From positions 62,001 to 126,000 of the forward strand of contig JAECRL010000009.1 of assembly GCA_016000265.1 (NCBI GenBank): a DNA stretch of 64,000 nt, read 5' to 3'. The notes beneath the pieces were generated by a model. It was given only the letters and a program-made list of their open reading frames with translations. It had not been told where the DNA came from and made no database searches. Shown here in pieces: positions 9,355 through 18,869 of this stretch. Position 1 is the stretch's first letter. Every line of letters begins with the position of its first letter. Position numbers and translations under genes: made by a program. The DNA is from Burkholderiales bacterium. GTDB lineage: Bacteria; Pseudomonadota; Gammaproteobacteria; Burkholderiales; Burkholderiaceae_C.

Positions 9355-10302
9355 TCACGCAGTGGGAGCCGCGGACGCCCCCAGGAACGCCGCCAGGTGG
9401 GCGGCGAGCGCTTCGGGCTGGTCATGGTGCAGCATGTGGCCGGCCTGGTCGAGGGTTTCCAGGCGGAAATCGGGCACGTGGGTGACGCGCTGCAGGAATT
9501 CATCACGGCTGAATTTGCCGCCAAACAGCATGAAGTACAGCGTCTGTGCGCCCTCCACGAACAGCACGGGGCAGCCGATGCGCGCCAGGAAGGCGTGCAC
9601 CTCCTCGACTCGGTACAAAAACGGCTGGGGGCGCTTGTGGGCGGCGTCGGCGTTGATCACCCAACGGCCGTTTTCCTCGCGCGCCCAGTGCTGCGCCAAC
9701 CAGTGCGCGAACTCGGCGCGCAACAGCGGGTTGTTGGCCTGCAGGCGGCGGGCCACGCCTGCGACGCCGTCGTAGTCCTTGAGCTGGACGGGCTGACGGA
9801 TCTCGTCGAGCCACTTGATGTAGCGCCCTGGCGCGTCGTCCGGCACGGTGGCCGGCATGCCGAAGCCCTCCAGGTTGACCAGTTTGCGGATGCGCTCGGA
9901 GCGCACGCCCGCATAGAGCATGACCACGTTGCCCCCCATGCTGTGGCCCAGCAGGTCCACCGGCTGGCCGGGCGACAGCTGGTGGAGGATCTCGTCGAGG
10001 TCGGCGAGGTAGTCGGCGAAGAAGTACGAGTCGCTGCCGCCGGGCTCACTCAGGCCGAAGCCGCGCCAGTCCACCGCCACGATCGGTCGATCCTGCCAGC
10101 CCGGTTGCAGACGCAATGCGTCCACCATGAACTGGAAGGAGGCGCCCACGTCCATCCAGCCATGCATCAACACCAGCAAGGGCTGCTCGGGCGTGGCCCG
10201 CCCGGGGTCGCCCCAGATGAGGTGATGGCAGCGCAGGCCCCGCACGCTCAAAAAGGCGGAGCGGGCGGGGTGAGTCGGCACATAGGTGAGCGTGGAGGGC
10301 AT
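9355..10302 (-). CDS. Alpha/beta hydrolase
   Basis: 315-residue alpha/beta-hydrolase-fold protein. The oxyanion-region motif HGWMD is at residues 47-51, the nucleophile elbow GHSMGG at 119-124 gives Ser121, and a late AGHMLHH supplies the likely catalytic His. No signal peptide, so probably cytoplasmic. The family covers esterases, lipases and similar enzymes; the substrate cannot be read from the sequence. It lies upstream of prfB on the same strand and is divergent from the GGDEF/EAL gene. Confidence 0.85.
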   Translation of the reverse strand: MPSTLTYVPTHPARSAFLSVRGLRCHHLIWGDPGRATPEQPLLVLMHGWMDVGASFQFMVDALRLQPGWQDRPIVAVDWRGFGLSEPGGSDSYFFADYLADLDEILHQLSPGQPVDLLGHSMGGNVVMLYAGVRSERIRKLVNLEGFGMPATVPDDAPGRYIKWLDEIRQPVQLKDYDGVAGVARRLQANNPLLRAEFAHWLAQHWAREENGRWVINADAAHKRPQPFLYRVEEVHAFLARIGCPVLFVEGAQTLYFMLFGGKFSRDEFLQRVTHVPDFRLETLDQAGHMLHHDQPEALAAHLAAFLGASAAPTA

Positions 10303-10458
10303 GGAATCAGCGGCCAGGGTTGCGTGGTGTGAAAAAGCGACACACAGGCGGGTGTTGACGTGCGCGTCACCACCTGCCCTCGCCGCGAATCATCGCCGAT
10401 CCCAGGGGTTTTTCACCTAAGCTGTCGGCTCTTTTCCGACCCGCCCGACCGCCACGCC

Positions 10459-13400
10459 GTGAGCGCTGTGATCCCCACCTCCGAGCCGACCACCCCGACC
10501 TCCGCCCTGCCGACACCGGCCTTGGGGCGCTTCGGGCCATTGGCCCTGTCGGTTGCGGCGCTCGCGGCCATCAGCATGGGGCTGATCGCCTGGTCGCACC
10601 TGGGTTGGAACCGGCTCCAGCAACGCGCCCACGCCTTCGACACCCACCTGTCCGACGCCCGACTCGAAGCGCGCCAGACGCTGTGGTTGCTCAGCCAGCC
10701 CCCCGCCAGCGCATCCACCGATCAGCTGAAAGCGCCCCTGCGACGAGCCGAAAACGCGCTGACCCAGCTGCGTGAACAAGCCCCGCCGGAGCTGCTGGTT
10801 CCGCTGCAGCGCACCCAGCGCGCCCTGGAAGACGCGGCGGCGTCCTCCCACGACCCGCGGGCCCTGCCGCGCGCCCTGGATGCGCTCGACATCGCCATCG
10901 GCCAGACCGCGACCGCCTGGCAGGCCTCGCTGGAGCGGGCCACGCGCGACCAGCACCGCCTCGACCGCCTCAACGTGGCGCTGGTGGGCAGCGTGACCGC
11001 GCTGCTGCTCTTGATGATGGGACGCGCGCACCGCCAGCGCGAGCAAGCCGTGGGCAAGCTGCGGGCCCGCGAGGCCCAGCTCACCGCCTTCGCGCAGGCC
11101 CTGCCCGACCTGGCGTTCCGCATGGACGCCCAAGGTCACTACCTCGACATCTACGGCAACAACCTGCCGCTGCTGGGGCGCCCTCCCCATGAGCTGCTTG
11201 GGCGCCGCCTGCACGACCTGTTCCCGGCGGACATGGCCGAACGCTTCATGGTCGTCTTGCGCCAGGCGCTGGGCACCCGCAGCACCCAGTCCAGCACCTT
11301 CACGGTCACCATCAACCAGGAACTGCGGCACTTCGACAGCCGCTGCGCACCGGTGGGCAACGCCGAGCAGGTCGTCTGGATGATCTGGGACATCACCGCG
11401 CGCCGCCAGACCGAGCGCCGCCTGCGCCGCAAAACGCGCATGTACGACTTCCTCAGCCATGTCAACCAGGCCATGGTGCGCTCCGACGACCCGTCCATCC
11501 TGCTGGCTCGGGTGTGCGACGTCGCGGTGCAGCACGGGCAATTCCGCAAGGCCTGGGTGTCCCTCTTCGACCCCACCGACCCCACCCGACTGCGCTGCGC
11601 CACCGAGTCCGGCGACGACCGCCCGCCCCGTGCCAGCCTGGACTTCACGCTGCCCGCCACCCCGGATGCCCAAGCCGTGCCCGACACCTGCATGCGTCAG
11701 GGCCGCACCTTCCGCACGCGCAACCTGGCCGTGCACGACTCGGCGGCGAGCTGGCTGGACGAGGCGGTGGCGGCGGGCACGCCCGGCTGCGTCATCGTGC
11801 CGCTCAGGCGCGAGCAGGCCCTCATCGGCCACCTGATCCTGCTGGGCAAGCGGGTCGACGACGACGACGTCGAAGAACTCGCCCTGTTCGAAGACCTCTC
11901 CAGCGACCTGTCCTTCGCGCTGACCATGCTGCACCGCGAGGCCCTGCGCGACCACGCCGAGCACCGCATCCGCCTGCACGCAGCCGCCCTCGAGAGCACG
12001 CAGGACGGCATGATGGTCATGGGGCGCGACAAGCGGCTGGTCTCCGTCAACCCTGCGTTCACCGCGCTGACGGGCTACACCGAAGAAGAGGTCATCGGCC
12101 TGGCCCCCGAGTTCCTGCTGCTTGAGCAGCCCACCGAGTCGCTCGCCGAGTTCAGAGAACACGTGCTGCACTACGGCTCCTGGCAAGGCGAGGTCTGGTT
12201 CAAGCACCGCGACGGCGAGCCGTTCATGACCCAGCTCTCGCTCAACGCCGTGCACAGCATCCAGGGCGAGCCCAGCCACTTCGTGGGCGTCTTCACCGAC
12301 ATCACCCAGCTCAAGCAATCCGAAGAGCGCCTGGCCCGCATGGCGCACTACGACCCGCTCACCGAGCTGCCCAACCGCGTGCTCATCCGCCAGCGCCTGG
12401 CCCACGCCGTCAACCTCGCGCAGCGCCACCACACGCTGGTGGGCGTCATCTTCATCGACCTGGACAACTTCAAGACCGTCAACGACGGCCTGGGCCACGC
12501 CGCTGGCGACAGCCTGCTCAAACAGGTGGCCCAGCGCCTGCGCCAGCGCGTGCGCCAGGAAGACACCCTCGGCCGCCTGGGGGGCGATGAGTTCGTGCTC
12601 GTGCTGGAGCACCTGCGCCACCCCCAGCAAGCCGCGCAAGTGGCCACCGCCATCCTGGACACGCTCAACCAGCCCTTCACCCTGGAGGGCGGCCAGCAGG
12701 TCTACGTGCGCGCCTCCATCGGCATCAGCCTGTACCCCGACGACGGCCAGGATGAGTCCGAACTGGTGCGCAACGCCGACGCCGCCATGTACGAGTCCAA
12801 ACGGCGCGGGCGCAACAACTTCAGCTTCTACACCCAGGCCTTCACGACCGACGCCACCCTGCGCCTGCAGATGGAGACGCTGCTGCGCCGGGCCGTGGAA
12901 AACAGCGAATTCACCCTGCACTACCAACCCATGGTGCGCCTGAGCGATCGCCGCGTCATCGCCGTCGAAGCCCTGGTTCGCCTGACCACGCCGGGTGAAC
13001 ATGGCGCGCCCGTGGCCCTCGGCCCCAACCAGTTCATCCCGGTCATGGAAGAAACCGGCATGATCACCTCGCTCAGCGAATGGGTGGCCGAGGAGGCCTG
13101 CCGACAAGGCCGCGCCTGGCTCGACCAGGGCCTGGACTTCGGGCGCATCGCCATCAACCTGTCGCCCAGCGAAATCCGCCGCGGAGGCCTCGCCGACCGA
13201 CTGGCCGACATCCTGCAACGCACCGGCCTGCCCGCCCACCGCCTTGAAATCGAGATCACCGAAGGCGGCCTGATGGAGTCCGGCACCGGCGCAGAGCAGT
13301 TCCTGCAGAACCTCCACGCCCTGGGCGTCTACCTCACCATCGACGACTTCGGCACCGGCTACTCTTCGCTGGCCTACCTCAAACGCTTCCCCGTCCAGCA

Positions 13401-13638
13401 ACTCAAGATCGACCGCAGCTTCGTGCAGGACGTGCCCAGCAACGACAACGACAACCAGCTGGTCAGCACCATGATCTCCATGGCCCACGGCCTGCGCCTG
13501 CACGTCGTGGCCGAAGGCGTCGAGATGCCCGATCAGGAGGCCTTCCTGGGCAGCCTGGGCTGTGACGTGGCCCAGGGCTACCTCTACAGCCGCCCCCTGC
13601 CGGCCAGCCAGATCGAGCAGTTGCTCACGCGACATTGA
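10459..13638 (+). CDS. Membrane PAS/GAF/GGDEF/EAL cyclic-di-GMP protein
   Basis: About 1059 residues if translated from GTG at 10459; an earlier GTG at 10360 is possible and no strong ribosome site decides. Two membrane segments (GPLALSVAALAAISMGLIAW and VALVGSVTALLLLMM) flank a periplasmic loop. They are followed by a PAS-like domain, a GAF-like domain, a second PAS domain (TQDGMMVMG...), a GGDEF domain with intact GGDEF at 708-712 and an EAL domain with EAL at 837-839. Later EAL motifs DDFGTGYSSL and AEGVE are intact. Both synthesis and hydrolysis of cyclic-di-GMP look possible; which dominates cannot be told. Probably controls motility or biofilm. Confidence 0.92.
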   Translation: MSAVIPTSEPTTPTSALPTPALGRFGPLALSVAALAAISMGLIAWSHLGWNRLQQRAHAFDTHLSDARLEARQTLWLLSQPPASASTDQLKAPLRRAENALTQLREQAPPELLVPLQRTQRALEDAAASSHDPRALPRALDALDIAIGQTATAWQASLERATRDQHRLDRLNVALVGSVTALLLLMMGRAHRQREQAVGKLRAREAQLTAFAQALPDLAFRMDAQGHYLDIYGNNLPLLGRPPHELLGRRLHDLFPADMAERFMVVLRQALGTRSTQSSTFTVTINQELRHFDSRCAPVGNAEQVVWMIWDITARRQTERRLRRKTRMYDFLSHVNQAMVRSDDPSILLARVCDVAVQHGQFRKAWVSLFDPTDPTRLRCATESGDDRPPRASLDFTLPATPDAQAVPDTCMRQGRTFRTRNLAVHDSAASWLDEAVAAGTPGCVIVPLRREQALIGHLILLGKRVDDDDVEELALFEDLSSDLSFALTMLHREALRDHAEHRIRLHAAALESTQDGMMVMGRDKRLVSVNPAFTALTGYTEEEVIGLAPEFLLLEQPTESLAEFREHVLHYGSWQGEVWFKHRDGEPFMTQLSLNAVHSIQGEPSHFVGVFTDITQLKQSEERLARMAHYDPLTELPNRVLIRQRLAHAVNLAQRHHTLVGVIFIDLDNFKTVNDGLGHAAGDSLLKQVAQRLRQRVRQEDTLGRLGGDEFVLVLEHLRHPQQAAQVATAILDTLNQPFTLEGGQQVYVRASIGISLYPDDGQDESELVRNADAAMYESKRRGRNNFSFYTQAFTTDATLRLQMETLLRRAVENSEFTLHYQPMVRLSDRRVIAVEALVRLTTPGEHGAPVALGPNQFIPVMEETGMITSLSEWVAEEACRQGRAWLDQGLDFGRIAINLSPSEIRRGGLADRLADILQRTGLPAHRLEIEITEGGLMESGTGAEQFLQNLHALGVYLTIDDFGTGYSSLAYLKRFPVQQLKIDRSFVQDVPSNDNDNQLVSTMISMAHGLRLHVVAEGVEMPDQEAFLGSLGCDVAQGYLYSRPLPASQIEQLLTRH

Positions 13639-13713
13639 ACGGCACTCACCCCGCGCCAAGCAAAAAAAGCACGACCGTTCGATAATGGGTTCCCTTCACG
13701 CGATGAGCCTCCC

Positions 13714-14577
13714 ATGAGCGACCCAGTCCAAGCGAACGCCCCCACCCCTGGCACGACGACCCTGGCCGGCCTGCTGGCCACCCGCCAACGCATCGAGGTC
13801 GACGGCACCCATCGCATCCGCTTCCACGTCACGCCCGACTGGCAACAAGGGCGCACCACCTTTGGCGGCGTGCTCTCGGCCCTGGCCGTGCAGGCCATGC
13901 GAGACGCCTGCGGTGCCGACTGGCCGCTGCGCGCCTTGCAGACCAACTTCGTCGGCCCGGTGGCAGCCGGCTCCTTCGACGTCGAGGTCCACCTGCTGCG
14001 TCAAGGCAAGAACATCCGCCAGGTGCAAGCCCGCGTGCTGCAAGCCGACGCCAACGGTGCGGTGCAGATCGGCGGCGTCCTGCTGGGTGTCTTCGGCACC
14101 GCGCGCGAATCCAGCCTGCCTCACCTGCGCCCCGATCACCTCCCGGCCGCCAAAGACATCGACAGCGCGTTCAAGTGGCCCTTCGTGCCCAACATGACGC
14201 CCGCCTTCACGCAGCACCTGGACTTCCGCCAGGCCGAAGGCGGCCTGCCCTTCACCGGCTCGCCCGAATGGCACAGCCGCGTCTACGTGCGCCTGCACGA
14301 GAGCGAAGGCATCGACAGCGAGTTGCAATCCGTGCTGCTGGCCGACGCCGGCCCCACGCCCGCCCTGGCGCGCCTGAACGGCTTCGCCCCGGCCTCCTCC
14401 GTGTCCTGGGCGCTGGAGCTGCGTCCGGTGGAGGTGGGCGACCCCAGCGGCTTCTGGCGCATGGACAAGGATGCCCTGGCCACTGGCGAAGGCTACGTCA
14501 ACGAAAAAACCACGCTGTGGACCCCCTGCGGCCAGATGGCGGCGCTGGGCTACCAGGTGGTGGCCGTCTATGCCTGA
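13714..14577 (+). CDS. TesB-like acyl-CoA thioesterase family protein
   Basis: 287 residues resembling double-hotdog thioesterases. The N-terminal half holds QGRTTFGGVLSALAVQAM, the conserved helix of this group, and the C-terminal half repeats the fold with PASSVSWALELRP. Predicted to hydrolyse acyl-CoA thioesters in the cytoplasm; substrate unknown. Its stop overlaps the start of the downstream chromate-transporter half by 8 bases, so translation is probably coupled, though a functional link is not obvious. Confidence 0.8.
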   Translation: MSDPVQANAPTPGTTTLAGLLATRQRIEVDGTHRIRFHVTPDWQQGRTTFGGVLSALAVQAMRDACGADWPLRALQTNFVGPVAAGSFDVEVHLLRQGKNIRQVQARVLQADANGAVQIGGVLLGVFGTARESSLPHLRPDHLPAAKDIDSAFKWPFVPNMTPAFTQHLDFRQAEGGLPFTGSPEWHSRVYVRLHESEGIDSELQSVLLADAGPTPALARLNGFAPASSVSWALELRPVEVGDPSGFWRMDKDALATGEGYVNEKTTLWTPCGQMAALGYQVVAVYA

Positions 14578-15172
14578 GGCCGATGGCCTGAGCCGCCCCG
14601 CGTCCCTGCGCGAACTCTTCATCGCCTTCACGGCGCTGGCCCTGCAGGGCTTCGGCGGCGTGATCGCCGTGGCACAGCGTGAGTTGTGCGAGCGCCGACG
14701 CTGGCTCAGCCCCAAGGACTTCGTGGAACTGCTGGCCAGCGCCCAGGTGCTGCCCGGCCCCAACGTGTGCAACCTGTCCTTGATGATCGGAGACCGGTTC
14801 TTCGGCTGGCGAGGCGCCCTCACCGCGCTTGCAGGCATGATCGCCGCCCCCATGGCCCTGATGCTGTTGCTGGCCTGGTTGCTGGGCGAAGCCTCGGCCT
14901 GGCCCGAAGCCCAAGGCCCCATCCGAGGCGCACTCGGTGGCGTCGCCGCCGTCGCGGCCGGCCAGATCATCGGCACGGTGCTCAAGCTGGCGGCGCCCTT
15001 GCGCGAGCATGAACTGGGCGGCTCCACCAGCCTGGCCATCGCCGCGCTGGCCTTCTGCCTGATGGGCCTGCTGCGCTGGCCGCTGCTGTGGGTGCTGCTC
15101 GGCCTGGGCGGGCTCACCTGCATCGGCACCGGCTTCATCCTCCAGCGCCGCGACGCGGCCCGTCAGCCATGA
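14570..15172 (+). CDS. Chromate transporter family protein, first half (short-chain CHR)
   Basis: 200-residue membrane protein of the CHR family. The N-terminal motif FTALALQGFGGVIAV and the PGPNVCNLSLMIG block are characteristic. Long-chain ChrA proteins have two such halves in one chain; here each half is a separate gene. Hydrophobic segments follow through TALAGMIAAPMALMLLLAWLL to the C-terminus. ATG at 14570 overlaps the thioesterase stop; the gene ends in an ATGA overlap with the second half. Chromate export is the family role, but many members have other or unknown substrates. Confidence 0.85.
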   Translation: MPEADGLSRPASLRELFIAFTALALQGFGGVIAVAQRELCERRRWLSPKDFVELLASAQVLPGPNVCNLSLMIGDRFFGWRGALTALAGMIAAPMALMLLLAWLLGEASAWPEAQGPIRGALGGVAAVAAGQIIGTVLKLAAPLREHELGGSTSLAIAALAFCLMGLLRWPLLWVLLGLGGLTCIGTGFILQRRDAARQP

Positions 15173-15717
15173 GCGTGCCAGCCCTCCCGGGGAGCCCCGA
15201 CGTGGCCTGGCAGCTCTTCGGCCACTTCCTGGCCCTGTCGCTGATGTCCATCGGCGGCGCCATCACGCTGGTGCCCGACATGCACCGCCGCCTGGTCACC
15301 GACACCCCCCTGATGAGCGACGCCGACTTCACCTCGGCCATCGCCCTGGCCCAAGCCGCCCCCGGGCCGAACGTGCTGTTCGTCGCCCTGATGGGCTGGT
15401 ACAGCGCCGGATTCGTGGGCGCAACCACCAGCATGATCGGCATCATGCTGCCCTCCACCACCCTGGCGCTGTTTGTCTCGCGCTGGGTCGCCAGCCGACG
15501 CCACTGGCTGAGCGTGCGCGCCTTTCAGGCCGGCATGACGCCCGTCACCGTGGGGTTGCTGCTGGCCACCGGGTGGTTGCTGATGCCATCGCCGCAGGGC
15601 CAGCTCCGAGCCTGGCTGCTCGCCGTGGCCGTCGCTTTGCTGGTCTGGCGCACACGCGTGCGCCTCATCTGGCTGGTGGCCACCGGCGCAGGCCTGGGCG
15701 CATTGGGCTGGCTGTGA
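15169..15717 (+). CDS. Chromate transporter family protein, second half (short-chain CHR)
   Basis: 182 residues, membrane protein and partner of the preceding gene, overlapping it by 4 bases (ATGA). It repeats the CHR signature as FLALSLMSIGGAITLVPDMH and AAPGPNVLFVALMGW. The pair probably assembles in opposite orientation in the inner membrane, as reported for short-chain CHR pairs. Start at ATG 15169 is fixed by the overlap and by where homology-like sequence begins. Confidence 0.85.
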   Translation: MSVPALPGSPDVAWQLFGHFLALSLMSIGGAITLVPDMHRRLVTDTPLMSDADFTSAIALAQAAPGPNVLFVALMGWYSAGFVGATTSMIGIMLPSTTLALFVSRWVASRRHWLSVRAFQAGMTPVTVGLLLATGWLLMPSPQGQLRAWLLAVAVALLVWRTRVRLIWLVATGAGLGALGWL

Positions 15718-15770
15718 CCACCCCGCCCCACACAGCGCCCCTACCCACTACCTCACGCCCGCCCCTGACC

Positions 15771-16073
15771 ATGACCACGACCACGACCATGACGCCCGAA
15801 GGACTCGACATCGTTCACCACTCGGAAGCAGGCCGCTTCGAAGCCTGGGTGGAAGGCCTGCGCTGCGAGGTCGACTACACCCTGGTCGGCTCGGTCATGC
15901 ACATCACCCACACCGGTGTGCCGCGCCAGCTGGAAGGGCGCGGCCTGGCGGCGGCGCTCGTTCAACATGCCTTGCAATGGGCTCGCACACAGGGCCACCG
16001 GGTGCGCCCCGTGTGCAGCTACGTCGAGGTCTACATGCGCCGCCACCCACAGTGGCAGGACCTGCGGGCCTGA
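15771..16073 (+). CDS. Small GNAT-like N-acetyltransferase
   Basis: 100 residues from ATG 15771, after which the first residues are mostly threonine; ATG at 15789 is an alternative. The acetyl-CoA loop QLEGRGLAAALVQHAL (R-G-x-G-like) and the following CSYVEVYMRRHPQW end match the compact GNAT proteins of COG2388 type, which are about 90-100 residues. Substrate unknown. It is convergent with the exosortase gene: its stop at 16071-16073 directly abuts the other stop. Confidence 0.8.
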   Translation: MTTTTTMTPEGLDIVHHSEAGRFEAWVEGLRCEVDYTLVGSVMHITHTGVPRQLEGRGLAAALVQHALQWARTQGHRVRPVCSYVEVYMRRHPQWQDLRA

Positions 16074-17756
16074 TCAGCGCACGGGGCCGGACACCTCGCC
16101 AGTGCCGCTGATCGCGCTCGGGGCGCTTGGGGCGCTTGGGGCGTTCGGGGCGCTCACCCAGCCCATCACGCGCAAACGCTGCTGCGGGTTCAACACCCGA
16201 GCCAGGTCCCGCACAAATGCCTCTTGCGCCCGCCAACCCGCCTCGGCATCCGGGTGGATGCTCGACACCCGCACCAGCAAGCCATCGTCCACGCGGCGGC
16301 GCACCAAGCCAGCCGCGAACTGACGCAGCTTGAACCCTGCCTCATCGGCCACCACCTCGTCACCCAGCAAGCGCCAGTACGTGATCGGCTCCGGCCGCTC
16401 CGGCATGCGGGCCATCAGGCGGGTCACCGGCAACACGTGGCCGTCCAACTGCAAGGACGCCTGCCGGGCCTCTCCCACGGCGAAGCCCCCGGCCCGGTAA
16501 CACACCTCCGGCCGATGCATCTGCAGGCCCACGGACTGCTGACGACCATACGCAACCGACAGCATCAACCGCCGCCCCGAGGGGTGCACGTAGGTGCGCT
16601 CCAGGACCTGGTCGTACATCTGAAACTGGCGCGCTTGCTCAAAAGCAGGCCGCACCAGCCCCGAGGACACCGGGTCCGGCGTCCAGTCCCCCACCTGAGC
16701 CGGGAACAAAGACTCCAGCGGCACGCCCGCGCGAGCCTGCGCCGACTCGGACACCCCCAGGCGCCCCCAGCCGGCCATCAGCGCCACCAGCACCATCGAC
16801 ACACCGAGGACCCACGTGCCCGCACGCGAAAGGACCGCATTCGCTCCGGCCAAACGGACACCGCCTCCAGGCGCAGGCGCGGGCGCGGGCGCGGACGCTG
16901 GCACAGACGAGGTCTCGGGCACCGGCGCATCGGGCCAGATCAAACCCAGCACGAAGTCGACCACCGCCATCAACACCAAGGCCACGGCAAACAGCACCAG
17001 CCCGGCGAAGTGATGCACGAATCCCTGGCCCGCGGCGTCACCGAAATGGTGGGTCACCAGCACCAGGATGATGACCCGCATGACGTTGGCCACGAAAGAC
17101 ACCGGGATGGCCAGCAACGCCAGCCACAGGGTTCGCCAGCGCGAGCCGTGAGCGGCCAGGTGGCTGTAGAGCAAACCCATCGCCTCCAGGATGAACATGG
17201 AGTGCAGGCCTGCGCAGGCCTCGGCGACCAGCAACTGGTATTGCCCCACCGTGAGCACCACGCCACTGCGGCCCACGGGGTAGCCCACCCCGGACAAGAT
17301 CAGCGCCGCCAAGGCCGAAACGGCTTCCTTCAACGGGGCCGTCAAAGCCAGCACGACGGAAAACGGCAGCGGCATCGCAAACAGGCAGAACAGCCAGGCG
17401 AACCAGGTGCGCCTCAACCCGTGCCAGCCACGGCCAGCCAGCATCACCATCATGGCGAGCCACCACAGGGCCAGCAACTCGATGCGAATGAGCTCTTGCG
17501 TGCGCCCCAGCCAGTAAGCCAGCAGCCCCGCCCCCCAACCCAGCCAGAACGCGGGGGACCGCAAAGCCGCGCCCGCCGCACCAGAAACCGGCACGCCCTG
17601 CTGACGCCAGACCAGCCAGGCCGCAACGGACAGCAGCAGCAGTTCATGCCCCTGGCTGTAGGCAGCCCACGGCCCAAACAGGAAGCCCCACAGGCTGGGG
17701 ACCGCCAGGCTCAGCCAAGCCAGCAACGGCACCCAAGCGATCAAGCGACTCGACAC
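16074..17756 (-). CDS. xrtB: Exosortase B fused to EpsI-family domain
   Basis: 560 residues. The N-terminal about 275 residues are a multi-pass membrane exosortase with the catalytic set Cys181 (VAEACAGLHSMF), Arg227 (NVMRVIIL) and His248/249 (GFVHHFAGL). The C-terminal part has one more membrane segment and an EpsI-type domain (VGDWTPD..., YGRQQSVGLQMHRPEVCY). Exosortases process PEP-CTERM proteins during export, usually linked to exopolysaccharide or biofilm. Start is GTG 17756, with TGAGGGG 7 bases upstream. It follows the EpsD-like PPIase by 21 bases. The fused layout is typical of XrtB in betaproteobacteria. Confidence 0.9.
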   Translation of the reverse strand: MSSRLIAWVPLLAWLSLAVPSLWGFLFGPWAAYSQGHELLLLSVAAWLVWRQQGVPVSGAAGAALRSPAFWLGWGAGLLAYWLGRTQELIRIELLALWWLAMMVMLAGRGWHGLRRTWFAWLFCLFAMPLPFSVVLALTAPLKEAVSALAALILSGVGYPVGRSGVVLTVGQYQLLVAEACAGLHSMFILEAMGLLYSHLAAHGSRWRTLWLALLAIPVSFVANVMRVIILVLVTHHFGDAAGQGFVHHFAGLVLFAVALVLMAVVDFVLGLIWPDAPVPETSSVPASAPAPAPAPGGGVRLAGANAVLSRAGTWVLGVSMVLVALMAGWGRLGVSESAQARAGVPLESLFPAQVGDWTPDPVSSGLVRPAFEQARQFQMYDQVLERTYVHPSGRRLMLSVAYGRQQSVGLQMHRPEVCYRAGGFAVGEARQASLQLDGHVLPVTRLMARMPERPEPITYWRLLGDEVVADEAGFKLRQFAAGLVRRRVDDGLLVRVSSIHPDAEAGWRAQEAFVRDLARVLNPQQRLRVMGWVSAPNAPSAPSAPSAISGTGEVSGPVR

Positions 17757-17777
17757 CCCAGGCCCCTCAAGCGACGA

Positions 17778-18713
17778 TCAGGATGCACCCGAGGCCGCAG
17801 CCTCCGGCGCCGATGCGGGGGTGGAGGCAGGCGCCGACATCGGGGCTGACGCCGAGCTCGAGGTCGAAGCCGCGGAGGCCGCCGCCGGTGTGGCCTTCAC
17901 GATCTTCGCTTGCTCACGCAACTTGAGCATGCCTTCTTGAACCGCCTGCTGACGCCGCTGGTTCAACAACACGGAGTAGATGACCTTCGTGGCCTGAGGC
18001 AAGGTCACCGCGGCTGCGTCGACGCGCAGCAACGTCAGCACGACCAGGCCTTCGGGCCGGCGCATGGCCAGGGACTGGCCCACCTGCAACTTGGCCAGGC
18101 GAGGCAGCATCTCCAAGGGCACGTTCTCGGCCCACTGGCTGGTGCGGCGGCTGCTGCGCGGCCACCCTTTCTGGTTCAACAGGGCCTGCACCGCGTCCAG
18201 GGAGGTCGTCGCCGCCAAACTGGGCAGGGCCGCATCGGCCTCCGCGGCGGTGGCCCTGACCACCGTCTCTTCCATGTGGTACTGCTTGCGCTCGCTGAAC
18301 AACTCGGGGTGTTCGTCGAAGTAGCGATTGATGGCCTCGCTGTCGGGCGGCACCACCTTGTCGGCCAGTTGGTCTTGGTAGGCCCGAGCCAGCACCTCGC
18401 GCTCGGCCAGGGCCAGGGCTTGAATCACCTGAGGGCTGCGATCGAGTTTGCCCTCACGAGCGGCCTGAGCAGCGAGCTCCTGCTCGATGAGGTTGTCCAG
18501 GGCGCGGGCGGTGGCCTGATCACCCCAGCGCGCGGCCAAGGCAGGCTGCACCCGCAGGAGGGTCTGAACCTGATGAACGGAGATCTCGCCGTCGTTGACC
18601 TGGGCCACCACCTGGGAGTCGGCCGCACCGAGTTGCCCCGACGACTTCTTGTCACACCCGGCCAGCACCGCGACACACGCCAATGCAACCAAGGCCAAAG
18701 CTTTCAATGCCAT
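17778..18713 (-). CDS. EpsD-like lipoprotein peptidyl-prolyl cis-trans isomerase
   Basis: 311 residues. The N-terminal signal ends in a lipobox LAGC (Cys20), so it should be an anchored periplasmic lipoprotein. It has a SurA/PpiC-like chaperone region (VAQVNDGEISVHQVQTLL, NLIEQELAAQA) and a parvulin-type domain (YHMEETVVRA... ending LTLLRVDAA). The tail after about residue 270 is low-complexity Ala/Ser/Pro. EpsD-family PPIases accompany exosortase-B and exopolysaccharide loci. It is immediately upstream of xrtB on the same strand, supporting a joint role in handling PEP-CTERM or exopolysaccharide proteins. Confidence 0.8.
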   Translation of the reverse strand: MALKALALVALACVAVLAGCDKKSSGQLGAADSQVVAQVNDGEISVHQVQTLLRVQPALAARWGDQATARALDNLIEQELAAQAAREGKLDRSPQVIQALALAEREVLARAYQDQLADKVVPPDSEAINRYFDEHPELFSERKQYHMEETVVRATAAEADAALPSLAATTSLDAVQALLNQKGWPRSSRRTSQWAENVPLEMLPRLAKLQVGQSLAMRRPEGLVVLTLLRVDAAAVTLPQATKVIYSVLLNQRRQQAVQEGMLKLREQAKIVKATPAAASAASTSSSASAPMSAPASTPASAPEAAASGAS

Positions 18714-18787
18714 CTCGTTTGATCCATCCTGAATGCAAATTCAGCCGCCATGTTGACACAGCCTGGGAGCTCGGACGCGCACAAAAC

Positions 18788-18815
18788 AAAACGGACCCCA
18801 ACAGGGTCCGTTTTT
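18788..18815 (-). terminator. Rho-independent terminator, bidirectional
   Basis: An 8-bp stem ACGGACCC/GGGTCCGT with a 5-base loop is flanked by A-rich and T-rich runs on either side, extending pairing by three A-T pairs. It lies between the PEP-CTERM gene ending at 18870 and the PPIase gene starting at 18713, so on the minus strand it should end the PEP-CTERM transcript. Confidence 0.85.
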
Positions 18816-18869
18816 CCCCCGGCAAACCCAGGGGCACGTTTGAAAAGGTCGCGAGGGCCGCTCAACCGC

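Noticed and set aside
10417..13659. 1080-codon minus-strand open frame
   Set aside because: Shadow of the GGDEF/EAL gene, whose catalytic motifs are intact on the plus strand.
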